From Thelonectria olida (lineage: Eukaryota; Ascomycota; Sordariomycetes; Hypocreales; Nectriaceae), in the NCBI GenBank assembly GCA_020736575.1, contig JAGPYM010000049.1:1-64000 (forward strand): DNA of 64,000 nucleotides, in the 5' to 3' direction. Below, piece by piece: positions 12,320 through 22,700 of this stretch. The notes under the pieces were generated by a model. The model made no database searches. It worked only from the letters and a program-made list of their open reading frames with translations, and had not been told where the DNA came from. Position numbers and translations under genes: made by a program. The first letter of the stretch is position 1; each line of letters begins with the position of its first letter.

Positions 12320-13410
12320 TTATCATTCAGACGAGAGGACAACTCGGGGCTTACTCTCGTCGATTTTCCCCGAGGGATAGAGACGGCTGATCAAGTATCC
12401 AATCCTGCCAAGGTATGCAGCCCACCAAACTTCCTCTGGCGTAATGACACGACGGAGTGCCTCATTGAACTGAGCCTCGCGCGGGGGCAGCTCGCCCATA
12501 TACCGCGACTCTAGCATGAGAGCAAGCCTGGCTCTGTCCTCGTGAGAGACCTTGCGGGTGGAAGCGAGCAACCCGGTGCTCGTGCTGTACGTGGCCGCCG
12601 TCGAGGCCAGCTCCTTATCCATGATGGTGTGCAGGTACAGAAGGTTGGCAAACGCGCGTGTAACGTGCGAATTGATGGAATCAGGGAATCTTCGGGTACC
12701 ACCCTTTGAGAGCTCGGGGAAAGAGGACATGAGAAGATTGGATATGGCCTCGACTGACTCGGGTGCGAACCGTTACGTTGACCTCGAGGGGGTCTTGTGC
12801 TCGCTCGAGCTCTCTAAAGAGCAATCCTTCTCGCACACCTCCTTGACAGAAGTGCGCAATTCGGATCCCATGTGGTATCGCGTGGGATAGGACGTTGACC
12901 AAAAACGCAACAGCAGGGACTTGCTGCCTCCGCCGATCGGAAACCCGAAGACGGAATGGGCGGTCCGGGCAACCTCTTCCATAGCTTTGGTATTCTCGAA
13001 CCTCTTCCTATCAACCGTATATCCATTGATGATGGAGATCGGACGGGGGTGCTCGCCGGCTTGGCTCATATACAGCAGCAGGTAGCCCCAACCTCTGAAT
13101 CCCCCTCCGGAGAGGTAATGGGAATCCGCCACCGGTTTTCGCTTCCTCTACTAAGCTCTTAGGAACTCCGATCCTGTGGTATGCATCTTAAAAGTTCGTG
13201 ATCATCCCCTGGCGCAGCTTCTCTAGTGCCTTCTCCGCCTATTCTTTCGATTTCCCCCTTTTCGCGTCCTCGAGCTTTTTGGTCAATGCAGCTGCCCCGC
13301 ACGGGAAGCTGGTTGACCCTTTACGTTTCCGCCCTGGGATATGATCCAGGTATTCTGAGTGCTACCACCACCGAGGTAGTTTGGCGTCCCACCTCGTTTC
13401 AGCCGCAGCT
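12320..13410 (-). pseudogene. RTG2-like Ppx/GppA (exopolyphosphatase family) pseudogene, 5'-truncated
   Basis: Reading leftwards, pieces in shifting frames follow the order of fungal retrograde-regulation protein 2/Ppx-GppA proteins. These are a GGGSTQ nucleotide-binding-type motif near 13375, the GAAALTKKLEDAK segment near 13290, LSGGGFRGWGYLL near 13110, HFCQGGVREGLLF near 12830, and the C-terminal STSTGLLAS...ELPPRE...ITPEEVWW part (12323-12730). In-frame stop (near 13190) and frame changes (near 13320, 12900 and 12775) break it, and the N-terminal quarter is missing. RTG2-type proteins carry mitochondria-to-nucleus signals in yeast and belong to the actin-like ATPase fold. This copy is almost certainly dead; another functional copy is expected elsewhere. 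Confidence 0.8.
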
Positions 13411-13710
13411 CCCTCAATCCCACTATTGGCCATGCACAGTAAGCTAAACTCGCGATGGCTTGACTATGAAAGTACTTCGTACACAGTGAGCGTCTAAATT
13501 TAGTGACACCATTGCACTAGGGCTGTACCAATGAACGTGAGCAAAAATCGCGATACTGTGGTTCAGGGTAGCTGAGTGGAAGCGTGGCGGTTGCATCCCG
13601 CCTCTAAGGATATTAAACAACCCGCCAACCTATGGCCTTGTGAGGACCACACGACTAGATTATTCTCTGACCACGGTGTTATCCCCGTCCCACGTCCCCA
13701 TTGCCTAAAT

Positions 13711-14792
13711 ATGAGCCGTCTCCTCTCTGTCACATTGGTCCTTAGCACCTGGACTATTGAGATTGCGAATTGCGTGGTGCTCTCTGAACCCACGCAACGA
13801 TCCAGTATTGGATACCATGAGCAGCCACCTGCGCCCACTCAGTTAATAGAGGCCTTGGAATTTCAGTAACTGGTCGAGCGTCAGGATACGAAAATTGGAG
13901 GATCATATCTTCACTGTGACTGTAGCTCCGGACTCAACCTGCGGTTTCGTGTCGGGACATCCAGGCATTGCAATCACCTGCGAAAACGGACAGAAGTGCG
14001 TTTGGGAGCATGAGTACGTCAAAGGAATCATGTGCGGCGTTGATCCCGAGGCGGAGGTCCATTTTCCATGTGTCGAGCGGGAAGTTGCTCTCAATCCGGA
14101 GCTTTGCAATAATGTTTGTCAAAGCGATAGATTTCGCTTACGTTGGTGAGATTTATATTCCCAATTGACCACTGGAATCACCCTCTAGCACGGATACGGC
14201 TTCGCCCTATTGCCGCACCTATGCATATCCTGGCGGTGTTCACGACTTCAGATGCGAAACCACAACTGAGCTGAGGCCTCAGAGTGTATCTGTCACTCAC
14301 GCCGAGCAGGAAGATCGAAACCTTTTAACTACTCTCATCTCCAAGGGTTCATTTGTGACATCGAGAGATTCTATTACTGTCCTCCTGACCTCAAGCGCAG
14401 CCACAGCACCTCCCCCTAATAATGAAGACAATGAAAGTCCTAACATCGGGACTATAGTTGGCCGTATTATTGGATGCTTTACCGTTCTTTCACTGCTAGA
14501 TTTAGGCATCTGGTTGGTACAACGGTCTAAGAGACGCCATAGCCCTTCCGCCCAGCAAGCCCCAGTCCATGTTCTTCCTATGCAACAAGCTCCGCTATTG
14601 GCACCGCAAGATAATCCAACAATTGTGCCGCCTGGGGTGACTTCTCCAGTCCGTTCTGAGTTGCCTGACTCAACAATGACTGTACCAACCGCCACCAGCT
14701 CAACCCTCCAGCCAAATTGGGTCAATCACTCACCTGAGCGTGAGAATACAGATTATTATGAGATGAGCGGAGACAATGGTCCTCGGACATAG
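13711..14792 (+). CDS. Cys-rich, single-pass surface protein (fungal family of unknown function)
   Basis: The start at 13711 gives a hydrophobic signal-peptide-like leader (SRLLSVTLVLSTW). A Cys-rich ectodomain follows (TCGFVSGHPG...ITCENGQKCVW...CGVD...CNNVCQSD), then across an intron at 14146-14188 the SPYCRTYAYPGGVHDFRC part. Next come a Ser/Thr-rich stalk, one membrane helix near 14443-14520 ending in a basic stop-transfer (RSKRR), and a Pro/Gln-rich tail. The layout matches a common Eurotiales family of secreted/anchored proteins with no known role, possibly wall sensors. The 5' junction is uncertain: the only phase-consistent intron I find is 13805-13925 (GTATTG...TAG). Otherwise the 5' end is frameshifted. 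Confidence 0.65.
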
Positions 14793-16546
14793 GAAGTGGC
14801 AGGAATAGGGACAGTCAGTAAGAGGTTAATAGAGGACATATTGAACATTTGGATCGTATATGTCATATTTAACGGGGGATTTTAAAGACGTGAAAGCTCT
14901 TGATTTCTGACTGAATGAATGACTGAGGAAGGAAAGATATTGCGGAACTTGCAGCAAGACTAGTTATAACGCAAGAATAATATACAACTAGCACCTATCC
15001 TAGTTAATAGTAAGGAAGAGTGTTAATACAAGTATAGCACGGGAATTATTTTTTTTCTATCTTTCCCTAGGATTATGGGTAATATTACTACTTGCTGGTT
15101 ATTGAATCAAGTCATAAGAAAGCACATTTGAAAAAAAGAACATTAATATATATAGACTGGTATTAATATTGGGACACATCTGGCTCCTGAGGTTCTTATG
15201 AATTTATGCACAAAGAAATGTAAAACTACTCTGACCGCTTGTCTAGCGCTTGACTTGTCCGCATCGTCCCCGAGAAGTCGTTGTCGGGGAGGAGGCAGGA
15301 GTTGATGAATGAGTGGAAGTAGAAAATGTGGTAGAAGGAGTTCCAGTCGAGGTAGAAGGTGAGAAGAATGTGGTTTGGACGAGGGACGGGACCCAGTGTG
15401 ACAGCCTCTGATTGGAAAATGCTGGCATTCCAGTCCCTTTTATAGCCTCCCCAGACCCCGCCAGTCGTCCCAACAGCTAAGCTTTTGACTCCGACGGATG
15501 CATTGCGACTGGGTGAAGCTTCGGCCGAGTACTTGCTGGGGCTAGGGGCCTAGTCTGTCCGCAGTCGTTATCCTGGCGATGCAACCAGCCTTTTTTGGAC
15601 ATGGTTACACAGGTCACCTAGCGCCGTGGGAATTGACATTGTCTGATCTTCAATTCCCCATCTTTTTCCTGGGAAAGCTGGGTCAGCTTCAAGACCGACA
15701 TCTCTGGGGGAAGGGACAACGCTTAGCTATGTTGCCGGCACTCACTGTGATGTTGTCTGTGTCCCTGCGCACTTGGGTTCATGCCACATGGCTTGTTTTC
15801 TCAGAGCCACAACAGGGGATTGCCACGTTTAAGGGCCTGGGCCCGCCCATGCGACATCCCAGGGTGCTATAAGAACCCAATCGAGGTCTCAGGGCGTCGA
15901 AGCCTGGGAGATTTTCAACAGCGGGAAAGTTGAGGTGTGCATCACAGCCCTGAGGAGCTAGGCTCATCCACGTTCCCCGGTTCATTGGAGAGTTCCCCTG
16001 TCGCCGGGGTCCAGGGTCCACCCTCGGCGTGTGCTCACACCCCTACACTGGCACTACGGCGCTATTGATTAGACGGCACGCCTACCGAAACCCTTCAGAC
16101 ACCACCACTATCACATGGATATCCCCAACCCCCTACCAGCTCAGCTTGACCAAGACACCGGTGTCTCACTCTGGCGTGTCTGCCGTGCCGGAACAAGAAA
16201 GAGGGATCTGAAACTCGTAAGAGGATTTGGAAACCGTGCATCTATCGGTTCCCAGCAAGCTTGTTGCCTGACCAAATTTGTTGCCTGACCAAGTCCGTTC
16301 ATACTTGCCCATCTATACTCTGCGGAAGGCATCACCTTGGCCCGAAGTAAACCATACCCACCACCTATATCAACAAGTTTACTCGATTCTCGATGACGGC
16401 CTTCGCCCAGAGTTACCCTCCCCCCATGGGAGATTTTTCTTTTTCCACAGGCTTCGATGCTACCATATCGACACCGTCGACTAGATGCGTCGCTACCCCT
16501 CCACCGTATTACATAAGTATCGACTCCCCCCGCATCTCGAACCAAC
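14793..16546. other. Gene-poor interval with transposon debris
   Basis: 14800-15190 is AT-rich and contains a decayed Fot1 tail (separate entry). The rest, including the Ser/Thr-rich ORF on the minus strand at 15243-15473, shows no recognisable gene. Near 16262-16292 the unit TTGCCTGACCAA occurs twice. An ORF at 16393-16596 in another frame could be an alternative N-terminus of the bZIP gene. Confidence 0.35.
14926..15030 (+). mobile_element. Decayed 3' coding tail of a Fot1-like transposase
   Basis: Conceptual translation reads KERYCGTCSKTSYNARI, which lines up with the zinc-knuckle end of the intact transposase (KERRCGTCGQTGHNARTC at about 11770-11818). The following bases also match the intact 3' end, with many transitions. 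It is a RIP-degraded scrap of a related element. Confidence 0.65.
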
Positions 16547-17556
16547 ATGGCCTTTCAACCCGGAATCAATCACATTCCCGACTCATATTTCTTTGACGGC
16601 GCAATAAGCGCCTCACCGATCTCGACTCAGATGGAATACTCCTTTGCTCCATGCTCCCCTCGAACAGTCACCGCTACAACGTTTCCCGAGGATTCCGAGC
16701 CTCTACAAGCCACCTTGCCAACCCTGGATGGCCAACAGAAAGCGCCTCTTCAACTCCAAACCCTAGTGTATCCCCCAGATGCCCCAGTCAAATTGGAAGA
16801 AAATGTTTCTAAGCCAGTCGAGGATGGGTCAAAAAGCGGGAAACGCGGCCGGAAGCCCAAAAGGCAGCGGAAAGGGTCCTCCAAGGTGGTAAAACCAGAG
16901 GCCTCTAACGTTGAAGTCCATCCCAGGGAGCCCCGTCGACGACGTATTCTTGAGCGCAACAGAATTGCTGCTACCAAGTGCCGTAAGCGAAAAAGGGGTG
17001 AAGCATCGGCACTTGCCGCCCGTGAGCAGGAGATGGAGGAACACAACCGGCAACTGTCAAGAACCGTCAATGAGCTCACAGCCGAGATCTATGACTTGAA
17101 ACTCAGCTGCTGCGGTACACTGATTGCAACTGCGTCCTTATACAGAAGTACATTGCTCATGAGGCCAGGAAGTCCGTCCACAGACTCACGCCTTGTCCTT
17201 CGCCCTCCCAGCCTAATATGATGCCCTTTGTTGGGTATCAATCAGTCTCAAATGGAAGTAGAGCAAGCGTTAGCGTCGCAAGCGTCAAGGATTCATATGA
17301 CATCCGAACTACAGAGATGGAGAGTGTCCCGCCTATCTGGCCTGATCCATCTCTGCAAGGCTCAAGCTCACCTGAAACCATATTTGACATGACAGTGGAA
17401 CCTATGCGAAAGGAACATATCCCAGTGTCGTCTCAACCACTGCCCGGCATGCCGTTGATGCATGAACACTACCACCCAGGCTCGTGGGTCGGTACGGGGC
17501 CCCCGTTTCAGTCAATAGAAGGTGATCTTTGGGGAGCGAATTGGGGATTTCGATGA
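16547..17556 (+). pseudogene. bZIP transcription factor (ATF/CREB-like), frameshifted in the zipper
   Basis: Predicted nuclear regulator. 16547-17103 encodes an N-terminal low-complexity region, a Lys/Arg-rich stretch (KSGKRGRKPKRQRK), and a textbook basic region with N-x-A-A-x3-C-R (ERNRIAATKCRKRKR, about 16950-16995). The start of a leucine zipper follows. At about 17104 the frame changes: one C appears missing in the expected CTC-CAG-CTG. Translation then continues in the next frame as LLRYTDCNCVLIQKY and on to 17556 in a plausible Pro/Ser-rich C-terminus. The 1010-nt span equals 3n+2, as expected for a one-base loss. As written, the product would end at 17221 with a wrong zipper end. Sequencing error in a short C run is possible, in which case this is a normal gene of about 336 residues. 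The target genes are unknown. Confidence 0.8.
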
Positions 17557-18920
17557 AGTTCATTTTGGCATTTTGGTGATATTTAAGTTAGCGATTCACG
17601 GGAAGGAGAAAAAAATACGATGAAGTTTGCTAGTCCCAGGCTCTGTTGTGGGGTTTATGTGCAAAGTCTATTTCCATAATATCCTCGTGGCTGCCATTCT
17701 ATACACTTAGTAAATAGGAGGGTTTGCCATTTTAAGTACTAACCAGTGTTCGAAGATGGACACTTTGTTGGCGCACCGAGATGAGGCTTGTGTGAGCATA
17801 GATGACATACTCCAACCGCTGCAACTTGCGTAGGGCGATGTATGAACTAGGAGGCACAGAATGACTTCGATGCTTCGACAAGGCGCTATCCAAGCGTGCC
17901 ACCTAGGGGAGATTGATGAACAAGTTTGGGATGACCGAGACGGCATTCCTACCAGGGAGACTTGTTGAAAGGAGATGGCTGTCAATTCGTTCGGAAACCC
18001 CTAATTCCAAAGGATTTTTGGCAATGAGCTCCAGGCGCAACCCCAAGCGAGACCAACCGTTCAACACCAGCCTACTCTACCCCAAATCCCGATGATCCCT
18101 ACTGTACCAAGGGTTGCTCGTATTTTAATAAATTACATCCTTTCATTCGTGCACGCTCGTTGGGTTAAAGACCCAACCTCTATTAAGTCTCCTCCTGGCA
18201 CAACCCCACGATTCATAAGCGAGCACGCTGGATGCTGCTCCAAAGAGCAGTAGGGTGACAGCAGCCGACCTTTGGTGGCGTCCGGTGTCAGTAGCTGCGA
18301 TGCGTTTAGAGGGTGGATGCTGGGGCGGGGTTGGGGTCGTGAAGGTCGCGATGGTTTCGCGTCACTTCAAAACCACGAAAACCGCTCAGATTGACCGCTC
18401 AACCGCGCATCGTCCGCGAAGCAAACAAGCTGCAAGAGGGATACTGGCATAAGAAAACGACCCAGTTCGAAACCGTTCTGGCCACGAGACAGGGCACCCT
18501 CGGACTAGTCTGGCACTGGGCGGTCAACGCGTGAGGTAGCCCAAGGAGGTTTGAAGCGACGTCAGCTGGAGGGCTCAGAACAAGCCTAAGTGCTCTGTTT
18601 AGTCGTAACGGAAACTGATAAGACCTACGGGAGCAGGAGGTTGCCCGAACTGTTAAGGGAGAGACCACAGAAAGCTTGAACCACCCGCGCATGCGTCGAG
18701 TGTGCGGCGCGAGGAGCAAGCCCGCCACCAACGAGCGCCGGTGTGGCGCTCGCACGGCGTGTCCGATTTGCAAGATATGGTCGGCCGCGTCTCGGAGACG
18801 ATTCACGGTAACGGGAAGCCGGACCCGGGGTTGCGCCCGGGGTGACGGTGGGCCGTAGCAGGATACAGTGACGGGGAAGTAGGGAGCTAGACAGGGCCAG
18901 ACTCGCACTCATGTTCTAAC
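17557..18920. other. Intergenic interval with a GC-rich island of unknown nature
   Basis: 17560-18420 shows no gene. About 18430-18900 is clearly GC-richer than its surroundings (for example CCGGACCCGGGGTTGCGCCCGGGG near 18820) and is open on both strands without any recognisable domain. It directly precedes Tc1 transposase remains and could be part of a degenerate mobile element. No rRNA or tRNA match is recognised. Confidence 0.35.
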
Positions 18921-19076
18921 CTACGCAAAATTAAGCCGGATATCGAAGAGTTTAATGAATGTTTACAAAAGGCGTGGGCATCCCTCCCACGGGATAAGAT
19001 ACGGGTGCTTTTGGAATCCGTGCCCCGTCGCGTGGAAGCCTACCGCCAGGCACGAGGTTGGTATACACAATATTAA
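18921..19076 (+). mobile_element. C-terminal remnant of a Tc1/mariner-type transposase
   Basis: In-frame translation ending at TAA 19074-19076 gives a C-terminus typical of fungal Tc1-like transposases: AWASLPRDKIRVLLESVPRR followed by VEAYRQARGWYTQY. This is the W-x-x-L/I-P-x-x-x-I...S-M/V-P-R-R pattern. The catalytic DDE core upstream is absent, so only the tail survives. The next 150 bp may be the 3' flank of that element. Confidence 0.75.
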
Positions 19077-19232
19077 TCCTCAGCTTCAGACGTTTCTAAA
19101 AATGTATATACTTCTTATTATTATGGCGTTATTACTGTAGAAATGAGTACTTTCATTACATGCGTTGTTCGTGGTGGGTGGGTGGAAAAGTGGGCTTTAG
19201 ACAAACTTTTGGGAGTGAAGTTTGACATTTCA

Positions 19233-19343
19233 CTACAATACAATACAATGTATTAACGCACGGCGGCACTAGAGCCGAAAGGGAACTAATTACTAATATA
19301 TCCTACATTGCCCAAATTGTGTCTTGGTCTCCTTCAGCCTAGG
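19233..19343 (-). mobile_element. 3' end of a Tad-like LINE, minus orientation
   Basis: The reverse complement matches the 3' terminal region of the LINE at 26850-30900: ACACAATTTGGGCAATGTA, then TTAGTAATTAGT, then the CCCTTTCGGC...GCCG hairpin. It ends in the same TTGTA pentamer tail (plus strand CTACAATACAATACAATG, about 19233-19250). It lies in the opposite orientation to the ORF2 fragment immediately to its right. Confidence 0.8.
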
Positions 19344-19344
19344 A

Positions 19345-19870
19345 CTTCGCGCTGGGACTAAAAGCCAAAGCTGCAGCGCGGAAGGCCACAGAAGGAGAAT
19401 GCAGGCCAGATGTGCCACCACATCTAGCAAGATCCACGAGGGTAAGACTAGCGACAACCAAGCAGCGGCAAACAAGAACACTGCCAGGAACAGTCGGGAG
19501 ATACTCGAAGCGGATAGACATCGCAGTGCCGGGCAAGCATACCCGTATTCTATATGACCCGCTGAAGAGGAAGGAAGCAGACGTACTGTCGCAGCTCCGC
19601 ACCGGAATAGCGAGGCTTAACAGCTTTCTCTGCAAGATAGGGGCGATGGAATCAGACATTTGCGAATGCGGGCAAGTATCAGAGACAGTGGAACACTTCC
19701 TATTCCGCTGCACAAAATGAACCGCGCAACGGGAAAGCATGCTGCGATGCTCAGACAAAGATGGGGAACCTCTCATACTTCCTGGGAGGAAAGGCGGCGT
19801 CTGACGGTGACAAATGTGCGCAAGACGTGCAGGCAGTTCGTGCGACGATCAAGTTCGCGTCACGACCCTT
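19345..19870 (+). mobile_element. LINE ORF2 C-terminal fragment, inverted relative to its 3' tail
   Basis: The plus strand encodes the last part of a Tad-like LINE ORF2: [34 protein letters not shown], then the Cys/His motif [17 protein letters not shown], and NLSYFLGGKAASDGDK in a second frame. These match residues near the end of the ORF at 27864-30461. A TGA after the Cys motif and a frame change near 19755 break it. It abuts a 3' tail in the other orientation (19233-19343). Confidence 0.82.
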
Positions 19871-20082
19871 GGCCGCAGGAAGTGATCTCTTCCTCTCCCC
19901 CGCTTCATTTTTTACCCTAGTTTGTCAGCCTAGTAGGGAACGCCCGACAAAAAAGCGAACCCGAGGCTATATGGTCAACAGCATCAACATCAGCAACTTC
20001 ACCACTTCACGATGTAGTGGTTACACCTTTCGCGAGCTCAGAACGATCGGTATTCCCAAGTGCTTGTTCCTGGACGACTAGG
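19871..20082. other. Short interval right of the inverted LINE
   Basis: Nothing recognised. It includes the putative right end of the LINE insertion; I found no clear target-site duplication matching the sequence left of 19233. Confidence 0.3.
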
Positions 20083-22178
20083 CTAGTCAAAAGAGCCTTG
20101 GAAACATGCCCCATGGACCGATGCAGCCAAATTCCAGTCTCCGAAGCCGATGCGTTGATCAACATTGTTCGTCATGAGGCTAACCCCGCCGTCAAGGAGC
20201 TCGTTCTGATTCACCGCCAAAGAGTGTTCTGGACCAGGCAGAATCGCACCCTCGAGGCGATATACAGCATACTGCATGGCTTGGTGACTTTTGCTCATGA
20301 TACGAAGATGCCATAGATATGAATTCAATGTTTCCTGCCAGATATCTCGTTCCTGAGACGATAACGATGTTACGAGCAGAAGGGTGTTGAAGGAGCCAAG
20401 CAGGGAAAAGAGGTACGGGGAAGTAAAGTACCAAAAGGCTTCGAGATGGTCAGGACGAAGGCTCGTCACGAAGCTAATGGTGCTCTGTGCCGTCTGTAGG
20501 GCAATCTGACGAATCTCAGGTAGGATTCGATCGTCGGTGCAGCGCGGGGGAAGAGCGGTGGATCGGATAAGTCGGCGAAGCAGTGTCATGGCTACACCGT
20601 AGTATGAGAAGTGTAGATAGCCGTGGAAACATAGTTTTCGTTGGTAGACGACGTTCATCTGGAGGGTGGGAGGGATGCTGCGATACCAGGCGTTCAACAT
20701 GTCAAAGTGCGACCTCGCCTTTTCAAAGAGAATCACAGTGTCCTGCTCACGACACGTTCGTGCCGTGTAAAAGTCCATGTACACGGCAGACAGAATCTTG
20801 GTCAGGCGCACCATCTGGATGTACTGGGTCATGCCCGTCGCAGCAATAGACCTGCGATCATCGTCGGGCCCTGGCGTTGGACCTGATGTTGGAACTGTGC
20901 CCTCGGCGTCACAGTCTATAAAATCAGTCGGTGAGAGATCTTGGACGGTCCAGTCCTCCTCGTGGATGTGGAACGGACGTCCGTATGCCAGCGCCGTCCA
21001 ACGGTCCTGCATGAAGAGAGCCCAACTGAGACGCTTGCGGACGTTACGTTCCCACTGAGGTATAGTCCAGTTGCTGGGGTCTAGGTGAAGGCCGAGACAT
21101 TGGCCAATGGCCAAGGCCTGACAGGTCAGACCCCATTGGAATGTGTGGTCTGGGTTGAGAGAGTCCTCGGGCTGACACTGCAGCAACAGGAGACAGGCCT
21201 GGATGGAACAAAGTTTCGAGCGGTGATATGAGGACGGCGATGCAGTTCGTAGTAGACTTCGCAATCGGACGGTATCGGGGGGTGTGCAAATCGATAGCTT
21301 GGGGCCATATGCCCACCAGCGAATAGCAGACAGGTAGATAGCGCCAAGAAGAGCTGCGGAAATTCTCTGGTAGGACTGACTATAGACAAAAGTGAAGGCC
21401 TCCTTGGACAAGATTGGATAGCATGGCTGGACATGATACCAGAATAGCTCGACAAGGCTTGACCCGTGTGGGCGAACGCAAGCATCAATGACATCAACGA
21501 GGGAATTCGTCGGATCAGGTTCGACAGCTTTCTCGTCCGCAGCTAGATGAAAGGTCAGCGGATACTCTTGGCCCTCGTCCTGCTCGAGTACCCTGCGGAT
21601 GGCGTGTGTCTCCAGGCTAAACTCATGGGTGAGAGGGTCGTAGGGCTGGTGACGCATCAAGATGGGTTCCATGTCGCTGCCCAGGCTGTAGAGTTCTGCA
21701 AAGTGAGTCGTCGAGCATCCCAACGTTCGATCAAGAGGATGAGGTTCAATCAACTCGGGAACAATGACCGTGACCGACGGCGGTGGAGAGTGACGGCTGC
21801 TGTCATCCGAGGCGCGTGTTTCTGCAGGTGACAGAAACGACTGGACGGATTGTGTCTCAGAGACTAGGGTTCGGGCCTCATCCCGCGATTCCTTGCGACT
21901 CTGGCTGATGCTCCAGCTGGAAGCGTGGGCGTCGTCGAGGGCAGGGCCGCGCTCGTCGCCGCTGTGGGCGCCCACCCCGGTGCTGTTGGTGCTTTTCGTG
22001 GCCTGGCGCTTGGGGGGGTCGTGCTGAAAGGTGCAGGCGCTGGCCCGGAGCTGGCAGTGAACGCAGTCGCCGTCGCCGTCCTTGATCATGCAGCGGGTTT
22101 TGCACTTGCGACAGGCATCGCAGGGGCGCTGGCTGCGGCGCTGGCGCTTGCGGGCGTTGTTCTGGTAGTCCTGGAGGG
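20083..22178 (-). CDS. Zn2Cys6 transcription factor, TamA/Dal81-like
   Basis: Nuclear regulator with a fungal binuclear zinc cluster and a fungal_trans-type middle domain. Reading leftwards from about 22178, the frame EIITLQDYQNNARKRQRR leads into the cluster RPCDACRKCKTRC...CVHCQLRASAC, that is C-x2-C-x6-C-x8-C-x2-C-x6-C (about 22125-22037). The middle part (PILSKEAFTFVYSQSYQRIS, AIYLSAIRWWAYGPKLS, NWTIPQWERNVRKRLSWALF, MQDRWTALAYGRP) resembles TamA/Dal81 co-activators of nitrogen catabolism genes. That assignment is inference. The first ATG in this frame (22089) lies inside the zinc cluster, and upstream the frame closes at a TAA near 22227. The true start must be in an upstream exon or another frame, so the 5' end is unresolved. 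The stop is at 20083. Confidence 0.82.
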
Positions 22179-22560
22179 TGATGATTTCAATTTGTTGGAG
22201 GGATTGGTAGTATTGAAGGCGTGATTATTGCTGGTATTGGGGATGGTTCGTCGCTGATGAGGAGGGTGAGGGACATCCTCTGCCGGAGCTGAATTAGGCG
22301 AGCGCGAGGAGAACAACCCAGTACAATAGCCTGGGCAGGTGATCCAAAGGTATTATAGGTATCTTAGGAAAATTTCGGGTACGAATCGAATTCTATCTAG
22401 GATGCGAGCCGACCACCCACTGACGAGAACTGGGAAGGATCGAATTTCGGATCGTGCGCAATGCCCTAATGAACTCAGTATAAGTTAGGTTTTCTTTGAA
22501 AAGCTTTATTTGTACGTACAGATATCTCATAGGCCTGTGCTTCTGCTCAGCTGTCAGTCT

Positions 22561-22700
22561 AGTGGAGTGTGGTGTCCCAAGTATATCAAGACCGAACGAA
22601 GGTGCCCGCCGACTATTGTGAGCAAGCAATACTGGTAAGACTCTGCTTCCCATCTACGATTACTGTTATTAACTGTTTGCAAGGAGGGATGACATTAGTG
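22561..22700 (+). repeat. Dispersed repeat, copy A (also at 33511-33650)
   Basis: About 140 bp closely match 33511-33650. The shared core is CCAAGTATATC(A/G)AGAC(C/T)GAACGA, then GTGCCCGCC, then GAGCAAGCAATACTGGT. Both copies carry an intron-like GTAAGA or GTGAGA after the core and a TTATTAACT...GCAAG branch/acceptor-like end. One forward frame reads KYIKTERRCPPTIVSKQYW. This suggests a fragment of one duplicated gene or transposon exon; the family is not recognised. Confidence 0.6.

Noticed and set aside
15243..15473. Ser/Thr-rich short minus ORF as a wall protein
   Set aside because: Only 76 codons, no signal peptide, low-complexity by base composition.
17040..17110. Intron explaining the bZIP frame change
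   Set aside because: Any GT...AG pair ending at the CTCAG would remove leucine-zipper heptads that read well in frame.
18600..18900. Ribosomal RNA fragment in the GC-rich island
   Set aside because: No conserved rRNA block recognised; GC content alone is not evidence.
20083..22178. AmyR-type starch regulator, which would fit the alpha-glucan genes
   Set aside because: The zinc cluster spacing and the middle-domain blocks resemble TamA/Dal81 instead; no AmyR feature seen.
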